Shown here in pieces: positions 7,346 to 16,000 of a stretch of DNA of 33,973 nucleotides. The stretch is from the NCBI GenBank assembly GCA_038198445.1, contig JBBPZZ010000064.1, forward strand, positions 1 to 33,973, given 5' to 3'. Origin of the DNA: JACDDK01 sp038198445. Lineage in GTDB: Bacteria; Actinomycetota; Rubrobacteria; Rubrobacterales; Rubrobacteraceae. The translations under genes and the position numbers were made by a program. The notes under the pieces are model-generated. The model searched no databases. It saw only the letters and a list, made by a program, of their open reading frames with translations, and was not told the DNA's origin. Positions within the stretch are counted from its first letter, which is position 1, and each line of letters begins with the position of its first letter.

Positions 7346-8857
7346 CTAACCCAGACTGTAAAGCTCGCCGAACTTCTCCCGCAGGTAGCGCAGGTACGGT
7401 TCCGTGTCCAGCGGGCGGCCGGTGACGCGCTCTACCAACTCGTCCGGGTCGTAGCGGCTGCCGTGGCGGTGGATGTTCTCCCCGAGCCAGTCGCGCAGCA
7501 CGCCGAACTCTCCGCGCTCGATGCCGTCCCGTATCTCCGGGCGCTGCTTCACGGCCGTATCGAAGAACTGCACGGAGAGGACGTTGCCGATGGTGTAGGT
7601 TGGGAAGTAGCCGAAGTGGCCGGCGGACCAGTGTACGTCCTGCAGGACGCCTTGCGCGTCGTTCTCGGGGGTGATGCCCAGGTACTCCTCCATCTTCGCG
7701 TTCCAAGCGTCGGGGAGGTCGGCTATCGCGAGGCTGTCTTCGATCAGGGCGGACTCCAACTCGAAGCGGATCAGGATGTGCAGATTGTAGGTCAGCTCGT
7801 CGGCCTCTACCCGGATCTCCGACGGCCGCACATCGTTGATCGCCCGGTAGAACGTTTCGAGGTCCGTATCGCCCAAAGCGGCTGGGAACGTCTCTTGCAG
7901 CTTCGAGTAGTAATGTGACCAGAAGCCGCGAGACCGGCCTACCAGGTTCTCCCACAGGCGCGACTGGGATTCGTGGACGCCCATCGAAGTCCCGCCGGAT
8001 AGGGCGGTGCGCGTGTATGCCGGGTCGACGCCCTGCTCGTACATCGCGTGGCCCGCCTCGTGGAAGGTGGCGAAGAGAGCGGGGGAGAGCCAGCCGGGAT
8101 CGAAGCGCGTGGTGATACGAACGTCGCCCGGACTTCCGAAGTTGATGCAGAAGGGATGCACGGCCCGGTCCTGCCGCCCGCGGCCCCAATCGTAGCCGAA
8201 CGCCGTGACGACGCCCTTTCCGAACTCTTCCTGCCTCGTCTCGTCGAAGTCTCCGTGCAGAGGCCCCGAACGGTCCTCGTCTAGGGCGACGGAGATGTCA
8301 CGTATCATCGGGACGAGTCCGGCCTTCAACTCATCGAACATCTCCTGTAGTTGCGCTTTCCTCGCGCCTGGCTCGTAGAGGTCGAGTAGAGCATCGTATG
8401 GGTGGTCTTCGTAGCCGAGGTGTTCGGCGGCCGCCCTGTGCAGAGGAACTATCTTCTCCAGGTGCGGGGCGAAAGACGACCAGTCGGAGTTGGCGCGGGC
8501 TTTGGCCCACGCGGGCTCGGCTATGGCCCTGGAGCGAGACATCTCCGTAACGAGTCGGGAGGGCAGCTTCGTCGCCCGCTCGTATTCGCGGCGGGTGATG
8601 CGGATTATGGCAGCGTCCTCCGTGCCGGGCTCGGGAGTTTCGAGCGAATCGAGAAGCTCTCCGGTCTCATCGGAGGCGAGCATCTCGTGAGAGAGCCGGC
8701 TGAGGGTAGCCAGTTGCTCGGCCCGGCCCTCGACGCCTCCCTCCGGCATGTGTGTTTGCTGGTCCCACGCCAGGACGGAGCTTGCGCCGCTCAGGTCGCT
8801 TATGGTCGCGAGACGGTCCTTGAGCAGATGTAGTGGATCGGTTATTTTTGTATTCAT
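7346..8857 (-). CDS. Carboxypeptidase Taq family (M32) metallocarboxypeptidase
   Basis: 503 aa, the usual length for the family. The zinc motif HEAGH is at 266-270. The downstream HESQSR (295-300) is the M32 hallmark that supplies a further metal ligand. DVRITTRFDP (245-254) and GMV-type glycine-rich surroundings also match. It removes C-terminal residues from peptides in the cytosol; no signal peptide is present. It is the first gene of a four-gene minus-strand run. The start codon is ATG at 8857. There is no Shine-Dalgarno sequence, but an extended -10 box lies 6 nt before the ATG, so the transcript probably begins at or next to the start codon. Confidence 0.95.
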   Translation of the reverse strand: MNTKITDPLHLLKDRLATISDLSGASSVLAWDQQTHMPEGGVEGRAEQLATLSRLSHEMLASDETGELLDSLETPEPGTEDAAIIRITRREYERATKLPSRLVTEMSRSRAIAEPAWAKARANSDWSSFAPHLEKIVPLHRAAAEHLGYEDHPYDALLDLYEPGARKAQLQEMFDELKAGLVPMIRDISVALDEDRSGPLHGDFDETRQEEFGKGVVTAFGYDWGRGRQDRAVHPFCINFGSPGDVRITTRFDPGWLSPALFATFHEAGHAMYEQGVDPAYTRTALSGGTSMGVHESQSRLWENLVGRSRGFWSHYYSKLQETFPAALGDTDLETFYRAINDVRPSEIRVEADELTYNLHILIRFELESALIEDSLAIADLPDAWNAKMEEYLGITPENDAQGVLQDVHWSAGHFGYFPTYTIGNVLSVQFFDTAVKQRPEIRDGIERGEFGVLRDWLGENIHRHGSRYDPDELVERVTGRPLDTEPYLRYLREKFGELYSLG

Positions 8858-8863
8858 GGCCCC

Positions 8864-8872
8864 ATATTAGCA
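8864..8872 (-). promoter_or_regulatory. Extended -10 box of the M32 gene, leaderless start
   Basis: On the minus strand the sequence reads TGCTAATAT, then six bases (GGGGCC), then the ATG at 8857. A start site about seven bases after the -10 falls on the A of ATG. No convincing -35 is seen; the TG of the extended -10 can compensate. The GGCCCC/GGGGCC arms around it form an inverted repeat. Confidence 0.5.
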
Positions 8873-8902
8873 TCGGGGCCAGACCATTCCCGCGCCGGGT
8901 CG

Positions 8903-9145
8903 CTATCTGACGATGACGGCGCCTGTCATAAAGGGATGTACCTTGCAGTAGTAGTCGAAGCTGCCCGGTTTATCGAAAGTGCGCTCGTATGAGCCGCCCT
9001 TCCCGAACTCGCCGGACTTGAGCGGCCCGGAGGAAGGGTCCGAAATGACGGTATGTTTGGCCGTGTCCTCGTTTACCCAGCGTACCGTGGTCCCGGCGGA
9101 TACGTGTACCGTGGCCGGTATGTATTTCAAGCCCATTATCTTCAC
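8903..9145 (-). CDS. Cupredoxin domain, downstream part of a gene split by an in-frame stop
   Basis: 80 aa from GTG 9145. It is a plastocyanin/azurin-like domain: HVSAGTTVRWVNED, AKHTVIS (copper His), and the C-terminal cluster CKVHPFM, which supplies Cys, His and Met ligands of a type 1 copper site. On its own it has no export signal. Reading back in the same frame from 9145 the sequence stays open (KGNGKARGVGRPDKSKVKT...) up to a TAA at 9236-9238. Beyond this stop the same frame continues into a lipoprotein signal and linker (9236-9457). The intact ancestor was therefore one membrane-anchored copper protein facing the cell exterior. Whether the domain is now made by readthrough, restart or not at all is unknown. 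Confidence 0.75.
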   Translation of the reverse strand: MKIMGLKYIPATVHVSAGTTVRWVNEDTAKHTVISDPSSGPLKSGEFGKGGSYERTFDKPGSFDYYCKVHPFMTGAVIVR

Positions 9146-9235
9146 GGTCTTGACTTTGCTCTTATCGGGGCGGCCGACTCCGCGCGCCTTGCCGTTGCCT
9201 TTTCTCGATCTGTCAGCCTGATCCCCGGCTTTTTC

Positions 9236-9457
9236 TTAATTTTTGGGTTTCTCCCTGGCTTTCGTGGTCGAGGATTCCAATGCGGCGGTGCTCTGTTCCG
9301 GGTTTGCGGAGGAGGCTTCGGTGGTCGAGGCCATGCTGGTCGTGCCGGCGTTCCCGGAAGTTTTGGTGGACTGTTGTCCGGTAGCGCCTCCGCAGGATGT
9401 CGCGGTGAGGAGCACCGCTGCGAGGAGGGATGAGACGAAGAGTAGCCTGAGAGCCAT
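9236..9457 (-). CDS. Lipoprotein signal and linker, upstream part of the split cupredoxin gene
   Basis: 73 aa from ATG 9457, with AAGAAGGA upstream as ribosome binding site. Residues 1-21 form a lipoprotein signal peptide; the lipobox ends TATSC with Cys22 as the lipidation site. The rest is a Ser/Thr/Ala-rich linker ending in REKPKN and TAA. The same reading frame resumes directly after the stop (EKAGDQAD...) and leads to the cupredoxin domain at 8903-9145. Alone it encodes only a membrane anchor with a disordered tail, so it is best read as the 5' half of a broken or recoded gene. The flanking run (AAAAATTAAGAAAAA) could be a site of base change or of sequencing error. Confidence 0.7.
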   Translation of the reverse strand: MALRLLFVSSLLAAVLLTATSCGGATGQQSTKTSGNAGTTSMASTTEASSANPEQSTAALESSTTKAREKPKN

Positions 9458-9624
9458 GAGACGTCCTTCTTATTTCGTATGGGGCTATTGAAGACTACGC
9501 TGCTTATGTGCTCCGGGATCATAGCAATCGAAGCATTGTACGAACTCTGTTATCGTTATCGAGACGTACTAGAAGGGTAGAGAACAAGAAATACGCGAGG
9601 CCGGTCCAGATCGGAAGAGGTGTG

Positions 9625-11001
9625 ATGAACAGGTTACTAAAGGGTGCGTTGGCTGTTGGTGGCGGGGCGGTTGGTGTGGAGATGTTGCGAAGGACGATCA
9701 AGAGTGGAAAGGGGCCGCGATACGAAGCGTGGGAGCGGGCTCCCTTCAGAGACTTCCCGCACCGGGTACTCATCATCGGGGGCGGGTTCGCAGGGTACAC
9801 GGCGGCGAAGGAGCTATGCAACCGTACCAGGCATCGGGACGACGTGGGGGTCATGGTCATCTCGCGGGAGAACTACTTCACCTTCTGGCCCATGCTGGCG
9901 GGAGTCATAAGCAGCGACATGGACACCAAGAACGTCGCGCAGCCTCTACGGCGCGCCCTGATCACCCACGGCGCCAGTTTCCGGCGGGCGCCGCTCGACA
10001 CTGTGGATTTAGAGAATCAGACCGTAATGGCGGATGGCCGGGAGTTCCCCTACGACCATCTGGTGCTGGCGCTCGGGGCGGAGCCGGCCTACTTCGGCAT
10101 CCCCGGTGTCGAGGAGCATTGCATCAGCATCAAGGGACTGGGGGCGGGAGAGGATATCCGGAATCGCGTCATCGAACGTTACGAGGAGACTACGCTCTCC
10201 AGGGGAGAAGTACCGGATTCCACGCTGACCTTCGTGGTCATAGGGGGCGGGGCGACCGGGGTTGAGACGGCTTCCGAGTTGCACAGCCTGGTCCACGGCA
10301 CCATCGCCCAGGATTACCCGAACATCAACCCGCACCGGGTCAAGATCATACTAGTGGATCGGAATAAAGAGGTCCTGAAGGAGCTGGACCCCGCCCTGCG
10401 AAGGACGGCCCGCAAGAAGCTGGCGGACCTCCAGATCGCCGTAATAAATAACGTCAAGGCAAAGGAAGTCACCGCCGATAAGGTGATCCTGGAGGACGGT
10501 AGTGAGATAGCGTCCCAGAACGTCATATGGACGGCTGGCACCCGCGCGAGCGTGAAGGTGGACGATTTGGGCCTGCCCTACGACGAGAGGAAGGGCCTGA
10601 AGACGGACGTATATATGCGGGTCGAGGGATACGATAATGTCTGGGGCATCGGCGACTGCGCGGCCACGGTGGACGACCGCGGAGACGCAGTGCCGCCGAA
10701 CGCCCAGGCCGCGACGCAGGAGGGCAGGGCGGTGGCGAAGAACGTCCTCGCCGCTATAGATGGGAGGGAACTAACGCCTTTCCACTACAGGCCGCTGGGG
10801 CAACTGGTCGAAATGGGCAGCGAGTTCGCCGTCAACGAGGTGATGGGCGTCAAGTTCAGCGGGTTGATCGCGGCCCTGTTCTGGCGTGCGACCTACCTGT
10901 TCAAGCTGGAGAGTCCTCAGAGCCGGGCTCGCATCGCCGCCGACTGGGCTCTGGACCTGTTCTTCAAGCCAGCGGTAACCCAGATTCAGCGCCATCAGTA
11001 G
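9625..11001 (+). CDS. ndh: Type II NADH dehydrogenase (FAD-dependent pyridine nucleotide oxidoreductase)
   Basis: 458 aa from ATG 9625, chosen because GGAAGAGG lies about five bases upstream; the frame is open back to 9508 but that extension is not typical. VLIIGGGFAG (about 48-57) binds FAD. FVVIGGGATGVE (203-214) is the NADH-binding Rossmann motif. VWGIGDCAA near residue 340 is the conserved second FAD contact. NDH-2 enzymes pass electrons from NADH to quinone at the inner face of the membrane without pumping protons. The first 20 residues (LLKGALAVGGGAVGVEML) are hydrophobic and may help membrane attachment. It is divergent from the cupredoxin gene, with 167 bases between them. A second NDH-2 lies at 26147-27424. 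Confidence 0.9.
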   Translation: MNRLLKGALAVGGGAVGVEMLRRTIKSGKGPRYEAWERAPFRDFPHRVLIIGGGFAGYTAAKELCNRTRHRDDVGVMVISRENYFTFWPMLAGVISSDMDTKNVAQPLRRALITHGASFRRAPLDTVDLENQTVMADGREFPYDHLVLALGAEPAYFGIPGVEEHCISIKGLGAGEDIRNRVIERYEETTLSRGEVPDSTLTFVVIGGGATGVETASELHSLVHGTIAQDYPNINPHRVKIILVDRNKEVLKELDPALRRTARKKLADLQIAVINNVKAKEVTADKVILEDGSEIASQNVIWTAGTRASVKVDDLGLPYDERKGLKTDVYMRVEGYDNVWGIGDCAATVDDRGDAVPPNAQAATQEGRAVAKNVLAAIDGRELTPFHYRPLGQLVEMGSEFAVNEVMGVKFSGLIAALFWRATYLFKLESPQSRARIAADWALDLFFKPAVTQIQRHQ

Positions 11002-11016
11002 GGATCTTCCCTGGTT

Positions 11017-12972
11017 TTAACCTTTGGGGCTGTCAATAAGCCACAGGGCCTCGTAAGGCCCAAGCCGCACTATGTCGCCGCCCTGAATCTTCACCGGGCG
11101 TTCGGAGGTCTTGTCGTAAAGGTTGTAGACGCCCTGGGAACGCGGTAGCTCGGCGCTGAAGTGCTGTTCGTGTTCGGTAAAGTTATGCACCGCCACCAGT
11201 GGACCTAGCGGATGCGGACGGACGAAGGCGAAAATGCGGTCGTTGTACGGGTCCAGTACGTGCGTTGCGGTAGCGGCGTGGAGGTGCGGGGTGTTCTTGC
11301 GAGCCTGTATTAGAGACTGGATGCCGCTGAATACGCGCTCCTCGACGGCGCCAGGCTCCATTCGCCTTCGGGCTCGCTCCCAGTCCATCGGTGGACGGTG
11401 CATCCAGCGGTTGTCGTTCTGTTTCGCCGGGTCTCTCAGGTAGGAGAAGTCGTTTGGAAGACAGATCTCATCTCCCATATAGATCAGAGGCAAACCCCCG
11501 TACCCGAAGATGAGAGCATGCCCGAGCAGGATGCGCCGGACGCTCATCTCGATGAGCAACGCATCACCGCTCTCCAGCGCCGCCTCCAGCCCGCAGAGAC
11601 TCGCCATAGTGCCGCTGACGCGCCGGTCGCCCGAGGCCAGGTTCGGCTGGTAGACCTGACCGCGCGCCGGGCTGCCGGGAAACTCCCCCGAATAATAATC
11701 CGAAAGGAACGCCCGGTGAGCCGGGCTGTCGAGGCCGGCCTGGGCGGCGTCTTCCTCCGTGACGGCCCATCCTATGTCGTCGTGGCACCGGACGTACGTT
11801 CCCCAGGCGGTGTTCGCCGGTTTCTCGGGGAAGTCCATCAGGACGCGGGTCATGAGGCTCGTGTCGCGGCTGGCGAGCGAGGACCAGTAGTGAACCATAA
11901 GGCTGTTGTTGTAGGCGAGGTCCGACTCCTTACCGTAGCGGCCGTGGGTCCCGAGGTAGTGTATGAGGTTGTCGGGAGAGACTATGGCCTCGGCTTTGTG
12001 GACGACCGCCGGGGCGGCGATGCGGGAGCAGGCCCTCAGAGCCTGCAACAGGTCGTGAGCCTCCGGCTGGTTCTGGCAATCGGTGCCGAGGCGTTTCCAC
12101 ATAAACGCCACCGCGTCCAGCCGGAAGACCTCGACCCCGCGATTCGCCAGATAGAGCAGGACATCCGTCAGCTCCAGGAAGACCCGGGGGTTTGCCCAGT
12201 TCAGGTCCCACTGGTACTCGTTGAAGCTGGTCCACACCCAGCGGTCCACGTCTTTCTCGTAGGTGAAGTTTCCGGGCGCCGTCTCCGGCAAGACCTCGGG
12301 CAGTGTCTTTTCGTACTCGTCAGGGAGCGTCCTGTCCGGGAAGGTGTGGAACATCTCGATATATTCAGGATCTCCGGCGCGGGCGCGGACGGCCCACTCG
12401 TGTTCGCGTGCGCAGTGGTTGAGGACGAGGTCCAGGCAGACGCTCGCGCCTTCGGAGCGGAGCGTGGCGCAGAGGGCTTCCAGGTCTTCCATCGTGCCGA
12501 GCCGCGGGTCCACCCGCCGGTAATCTTCGACGGCGTAGCCTCCGTCGTTGGGAGAGGGGCGCGGCTTCAAGAGCGGCATCAGGTGGACGTAGTTGACGCC
12601 CGACTCCCGCAGGTAGTCCAGGTGCTCTCTTACCCCAGCGAGCGTACCGGCGAAGCGGTCCACGTAGAAGACGTAGCCGATGCGCCGCTCGTTCTGAAAC
12701 CAGCCGGGGACGAGGCCGCGCTCCAGGTCGAGGATCTTGAGTTCTTCGGGACGCGCGGCGTAGTTACGGGCCAGGAGCCGGACGAGCTGTTCGAGGAACA
12801 GCTCGAAGTCCTCGCGGTCGGCGTATGGCGGCGTCAACCCGTCGAAGAGGTCCTGCCAGTAACGCTCCAGACGCAGCATGAAAACGTCGATGTCCCGCGG
12901 AGGCAGCGCGCTTATCTCGGCTCGGGCCGATGTCGTCACGTTCTCGAAGGCCCGGCGGGCTTCGTCGCTCAT
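11017..12972 (-). CDS. Amylosucrase (GH13 alpha-glucan-forming sucrose glucosyltransferase)
   Basis: About 651 aa from ATG 12972; a TTG two codons upstream is the only further start. The length matches amylosucrases (about 640 aa). Numbering from that TTG, the barrel motifs are DLVLNH (183-188), FRLDAVAF with nucleophile D288, VHKAEAI with acid/base E330, and VRCHDD (396-401) with the transition-state Asp. An all-helical N-terminal domain (1-90) precedes the barrel, as in the Neisseria enzyme. Amylosucrase makes an alpha-1,4 glucan from sucrose and releases fructose. A related sucrose hydrolase or isomerase is possible. No signal peptide is visible, so a cytosolic enzyme is likely. It is divergent from purU. 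Confidence 0.88.
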   Translation of the reverse strand: MSDEARRAFENVTTSARAEISALPPRDIDVFMLRLERYWQDLFDGLTPPYADREDFELFLEQLVRLLARNYAARPEELKILDLERGLVPGWFQNERRIGYVFYVDRFAGTLAGVREHLDYLRESGVNYVHLMPLLKPRPSPNDGGYAVEDYRRVDPRLGTMEDLEALCATLRSEGASVCLDLVLNHCAREHEWAVRARAGDPEYIEMFHTFPDRTLPDEYEKTLPEVLPETAPGNFTYEKDVDRWVWTSFNEYQWDLNWANPRVFLELTDVLLYLANRGVEVFRLDAVAFMWKRLGTDCQNQPEAHDLLQALRACSRIAAPAVVHKAEAIVSPDNLIHYLGTHGRYGKESDLAYNNSLMVHYWSSLASRDTSLMTRVLMDFPEKPANTAWGTYVRCHDDIGWAVTEEDAAQAGLDSPAHRAFLSDYYSGEFPGSPARGQVYQPNLASGDRRVSGTMASLCGLEAALESGDALLIEMSVRRILLGHALIFGYGGLPLIYMGDEICLPNDFSYLRDPAKQNDNRWMHRPPMDWERARRRMEPGAVEERVFSGIQSLIQARKNTPHLHAATATHVLDPYNDRIFAFVRPHPLGPLVAVHNFTEHEQHFSAELPRSQGVYNLYDKTSERPVKIQGGDIVRLGPYEALWLIDSPKG

Positions 12973-13145
12973 GTTCAAGACGCTTTGGATAACTCTCTCC
13001 AGTGAACGTGGAACATACCAACGGCAAATTTACCAACTACTTCCGCGCCGCGCTTGCCAATGCGCCCGAGACTGTAGCAGAATGCGGCACTGCCGAGGCA
13101 CTACGGAAGTACACTGCCAAAAGAAGACCGGAGGCTGGAAACGCC

Positions 13146-13997
13146 GTGAGCTACAACCTGCGACTACTAATCTCCTGCCCCGACAAGAAGGGTCTTATCG
13201 CGGCGATCTCTTCCTTCATGGCGATGCACGACGGCAACATCCTCTCCGCCGACCAGTACGTGAGCGGCGGCGGCAACTTCTTCATGCGTCTGGAGATAGA
13301 GGGCGAAGGCTTCGGTCTGGACCGCCACGAGTTCGGCGGCGCGTTTGCGCCTCTTGCCCGCAGGCACGATATGGACTGGCGTCTCTCTCACACCGATGCT
13401 CCCAAACGAATGGCGATCCTCGTCTCGAAGTACGATCACTGCCTCATCGACCTTCTCTGGCGCTGGGACGCCGGGGAGCTTGCCGCCGAGATACCGCTCG
13501 TCATCTCCAACCACCCGGACCTCGCCTCGCGGGCGGAGATCTACGGCATCCCCTTCCACCACCTGCCTGTCTCGAAACAGAACAAGGCCGAGCAGGAGGG
13601 CGAGGTATTGGACCTCCTCTCGGACCACGAGATAGATGTGATCGTGCTGGCACGCTACATGCAGATACTCACGCCGAAGCTGGTGAGCGCCTACCCGGAC
13701 CGGATCATCAACATCCACCATTCGTTCCTCCCGGCCTTCGTCGGCGCTGACCCGTACCGCCGGGCGCACGAGCGCGGCGTAAAGACCATCGGGGCGACGG
13801 CCCATTACGTCACCGAAGATCTGGACGCCGGGCCGATCATCCACCAGGACGTCGCCCACGTTACCCACCGCGACAACGTGGAGGACCTCGTTCGTCTCGG
13901 CCGCGAGGTAGAGCGCCGCGTACTGGCCCGCGCCCTCCGCTGGCATCTGGAAGACCGCATCCTCGTGGACGGAAACCGTAGCGTCGTCTTCGAGTGA
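13146..13997 (+). CDS. purU: Formyltetrahydrofolate deformylase
   Basis: 283 aa from GTG 13146, the usual PurU length, with GGAGG about 11 bases upstream; the frame is also open from GTG 13002, which would add 48 unlikely residues. An ACT domain occupies about residues 1-80 (LLISCPDKKGLIAAIS). The formyltransferase-like domain has ARYMQILTP, INIHHSFLPAF with catalytic His, and ATAHYVTEDLDAGPII with catalytic Asp. It hydrolyses 10-formyl-tetrahydrofolate to formate and tetrahydrofolate, balancing one-carbon units for purine synthesis. The ACT domain senses glycine or methionine in the E. coli enzyme. It stands alone between amylosucrase and the GST-like gene. Confidence 0.93.
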   Translation: MSYNLRLLISCPDKKGLIAAISSFMAMHDGNILSADQYVSGGGNFFMRLEIEGEGFGLDRHEFGGAFAPLARRHDMDWRLSHTDAPKRMAILVSKYDHCLIDLLWRWDAGELAAEIPLVISNHPDLASRAEIYGIPFHHLPVSKQNKAEQEGEVLDLLSDHEIDVIVLARYMQILTPKLVSAYPDRIINIHHSFLPAFVGADPYRRAHERGVKTIGATAHYVTEDLDAGPIIHQDVAHVTHRDNVEDLVRLGREVERRVLARALRWHLEDRILVDGNRSVVFE

Positions 13998-14007
13998 GAC
14001 GCGGGTT

Positions 14008-14634
14008 CTAGGATATGGTGAAAGGGATCATGACGTTGTCCTGGTAAGCGGGACGCTGTGTGAGACGCTCATGCCAGGCTACGAGGTTCTTTAGCTCGGG
14101 ACGCTCTATGTCGATGTTGAGCCAGCGGTAGATCGTCGACCCGAGCGATATATCTCCCATCGTGAGATCCGCGCCCGCGACGTACTCGTTGTCCGACAGA
14201 TGGGCGTCGAGTATGGACAGGACTTCAGCGGTGCTCTCAAGAGAGGCCTGTATGGCCTTCGGGTCGCGTTGCTCGGGCGGGGTGCGGGTGAGGCCGAGGT
14301 AGCCGGCGCGGAAGGCGACCCACAGGGTGCCGAGCTGGTAGTCCATCCACTTGTCGGCCAGGGCGCGTTCGGCGGGGTCTTCGGGCCACAGGCTGCCGCT
14401 GCCGTGCTTGGCGGAGAGGTAGCGGAGGATAGTGTTTGATTCCCACAGCGAGAAGCCGTCCTCGGAGATGGCGGGGACCAGGCCGTTCGGGTTCATCGCC
14501 AGGAACTCTGGCGTATCCGTGCCGCCGAACGGGCCGCCAGCGTCTATCCGCTCGTAGTCCAGTTCCAGTTCGCCGCAGCACCACATAACCTTCTGTACGT
14601 TGACCGAGGTCGTGCGCCCCCAGAGTTTAAGCAT
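14008..14634 (-). CDS. Glutathione S-transferase family protein
   Basis: 208 aa from ATG 14634, with AAGGAAGAGG upstream; the frame runs on to 15036 but that part overlaps hisZ and shows no homology. The N-terminal thioredoxin-like domain has MLKLWGRTTSVNVQKVMW with an active-site Ser/Thr region, NPNGLVPAI (cis-Pro) and WESNTILRYL (glutathione gamma-glutamyl contact). The C-terminal helical domain includes AGADLTMGDISLG, the N-capping Asp motif. The usual role is conjugation or reduction with a low-molecular-weight thiol. Many actinobacteria use mycothiol rather than glutathione, so the thiol used here is uncertain. It is convergent with purU (ten bases apart) and divergent from hisZ. Confidence 0.9.
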   Translation of the reverse strand: MLKLWGRTTSVNVQKVMWCCGELELDYERIDAGGPFGGTDTPEFLAMNPNGLVPAISEDGFSLWESNTILRYLSAKHGSGSLWPEDPAERALADKWMDYQLGTLWVAFRAGYLGLTRTPPEQRDPKAIQASLESTAEVLSILDAHLSDNEYVAGADLTMGDISLGSTIYRWLNIDIERPELKNLVAWHERLTQRPAYQDNVMIPFTIS

Positions 14635-14752
14635 CGGCCCTCTTCCTTTCCCTGCCGGACAGCATTCCAGGACCATTCTAAGCTCCCCAGGAGTTTCCCG
14701 TACCGGACACGGTGGTTCATCGTCGGGTAGATCGGTTAAGATAGCTGTTCTC

Positions 14753-16000
14753 ATGAAGCGGGATACACACAGGAAGTTCTCAACAACGCCGGGGACACGG
14801 GACATACTCCCGCCGGAGTCCACCCGGCTCCTGGACGTGCAGGCGAAGATCCGGGACAGGTTCCGGCTGCACGGTTTCCGGGAGGTGGTGACGCCTGCCT
14901 TAGAATACTCCGAGGTCATAGAGGAGCCGAACCTCAGGGATACGGCCTTCAAGCTCTTCGACCAGGACAACCAGATGTTGATCCTTCGTCCCGAGATGAC
15001 CACTCCCATAGCGCGTCTCGTCGCCCAGCGGCTCACCGGCAGTCCGGCGCCGCACAGGCTCTCCTACAGCCTTCCGGTCTACCGCCGGGTGGGGGTAGGC
15101 CGGGGACAGAGCGCCGAGTTCCACCAGGCTGGAGTGGAGGTCGTCGGTTCCACGAGTCCCGCCGAAGACGCGGGAGCCATAGCCCTGCTCGTGGACGTGC
15201 TGGAGAGCCTGGGACTTCACGCCCCCGGAGACTTCGCCATCGCGCTGGGGCAGACGGCGTTCTACGAAGGATACCTCCGCCGGGCGGCGCCCGAAGCCGA
15301 GCCGGAGTTGCTCGCGGCGCTCGCCGCCAAGGACCTGGTGCGGGTCGATACGCTGGCGGAGTCTCTGCCGGAGGAAGTCGCCGCCGGGGTGCGGGAAATA
15401 CCGCGTCTCGTCGGTCCCGCGGCGGACGGCGGCGTGCTGGAGGAGGCCGCCCGGTACGCCAGGGGAGAGGAAGCCGGGGCGGCGCTGGATAACCTGCGCG
15501 AGATACTGGCGCATCTGGAGGCTTACGGGTGTCTGGGGGCGGTGATCCTTGACCTCGGGCTGATCGGGCGCCGCAACTACTACACCGGCGCGGTCTACGA
15601 AGCATACGCCGCCGGACTCGGGTTCACCGTCGCCAACGGCGGCCGCTACGACAACCTGCTCAAGCGTTTCGGGGAGCAGCTCCCGGCGACGGGTTTCGCC
15701 ATCTCCATCGAACGCCTGCTCTCCGTTACGCCTCATGAGCAAAGTCCTCCGTTGCTAGTGCTGATCGGCGGGAGTGTGGATGCTACGCACACGGCAAACA
15801 ACCTGCGTTCCAGCGGAGTCTCCGTGTTGCACCTCGGGGAGGACCTGCCGCCGGAGCGGGCGGCCCGGTACGCGCGGTCGGTGGACGCTGGTTGGATCTC
15901 TTACCCCGCGCCCGGCGGCGTAAAGCTCGCGTCAGTAGGGAATGAGGACAAATTCGAGATAACGCCGGTCGAAGAGGTCGCCGCAAAGGTGCTCTCGTGA
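14753..16000 (+). CDS. hisZ: ATP phosphoribosyltransferase regulatory subunit
   Basis: 415 aa from ATG 14753. It is a class II histidyl-tRNA synthetase paralogue: TPGTRDILPPES, then motif-2-like LPVYRRVGVGRGQSAEFHQAGVEVVG, then YYTGAVYEAYAAG and NGGRYDNLLKRFG. It lacks the anticodon-binding domain and serves as the regulatory partner of short-form HisG, forming the hetero-octamer that makes phosphoribosyl-ATP and responds to histidine. It is the first gene of the his operon and overlaps hisG by four bases. TAAGAT ends ten bases before the ATG and no Shine-Dalgarno sequence is present, so the 5' leader may be only a few bases. Confidence 0.93.
   Translation: MKRDTHRKFSTTPGTRDILPPESTRLLDVQAKIRDRFRLHGFREVVTPALEYSEVIEEPNLRDTAFKLFDQDNQMLILRPEMTTPIARLVAQRLTGSPAPHRLSYSLPVYRRVGVGRGQSAEFHQAGVEVVGSTSPAEDAGAIALLVDVLESLGLHAPGDFAIALGQTAFYEGYLRRAAPEAEPELLAALAAKDLVRVDTLAESLPEEVAAGVREIPRLVGPAADGGVLEEAARYARGEEAGAALDNLREILAHLEAYGCLGAVILDLGLIGRRNYYTGAVYEAYAAGLGFTVANGGRYDNLLKRFGEQLPATGFAISIERLLSVTPHEQSPPLLVLIGGSVDATHTANNLRSSGVSVLHLGEDLPPERAARYARSVDAGWISYPAPGGVKLASVGNEDKFEITPVEEVAAKVLS

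Noticed and set aside
7010..7918. 302-codon plus-strand frame across the aminotransferase/M32 junction
   Set aside because: It is opposite two well-supported genes and has shadow-type composition.
9142..9522. Possible programmed frameshift in the cupredoxin gene
   Set aside because: The two halves are in the same frame; only a stop codon separates them, so no shift is needed.
11398..13005. Long open frame (535 codons) on the plus strand opposite amylosucrase
   Set aside because: It is antisense to a gene with complete GH13 motifs; its protein is Val/Arg/Glu-rich with no domain, typical of a shadow frame in GC-rich DNA.
13002..13145. Riboswitch or N-terminal extension upstream of purU
   Set aside because: I could see no conserved riboswitch core, and the extra 48 residues lack features; the GTG at 13146 gives the normal PurU length.
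14008..15036. Long form (342 aa) of the GST-like gene
   Set aside because: The extra 134 residues run antisense to hisZ and through the intergenic region; ATG 14634 has a good ribosome binding site and a standard GST N-terminus.
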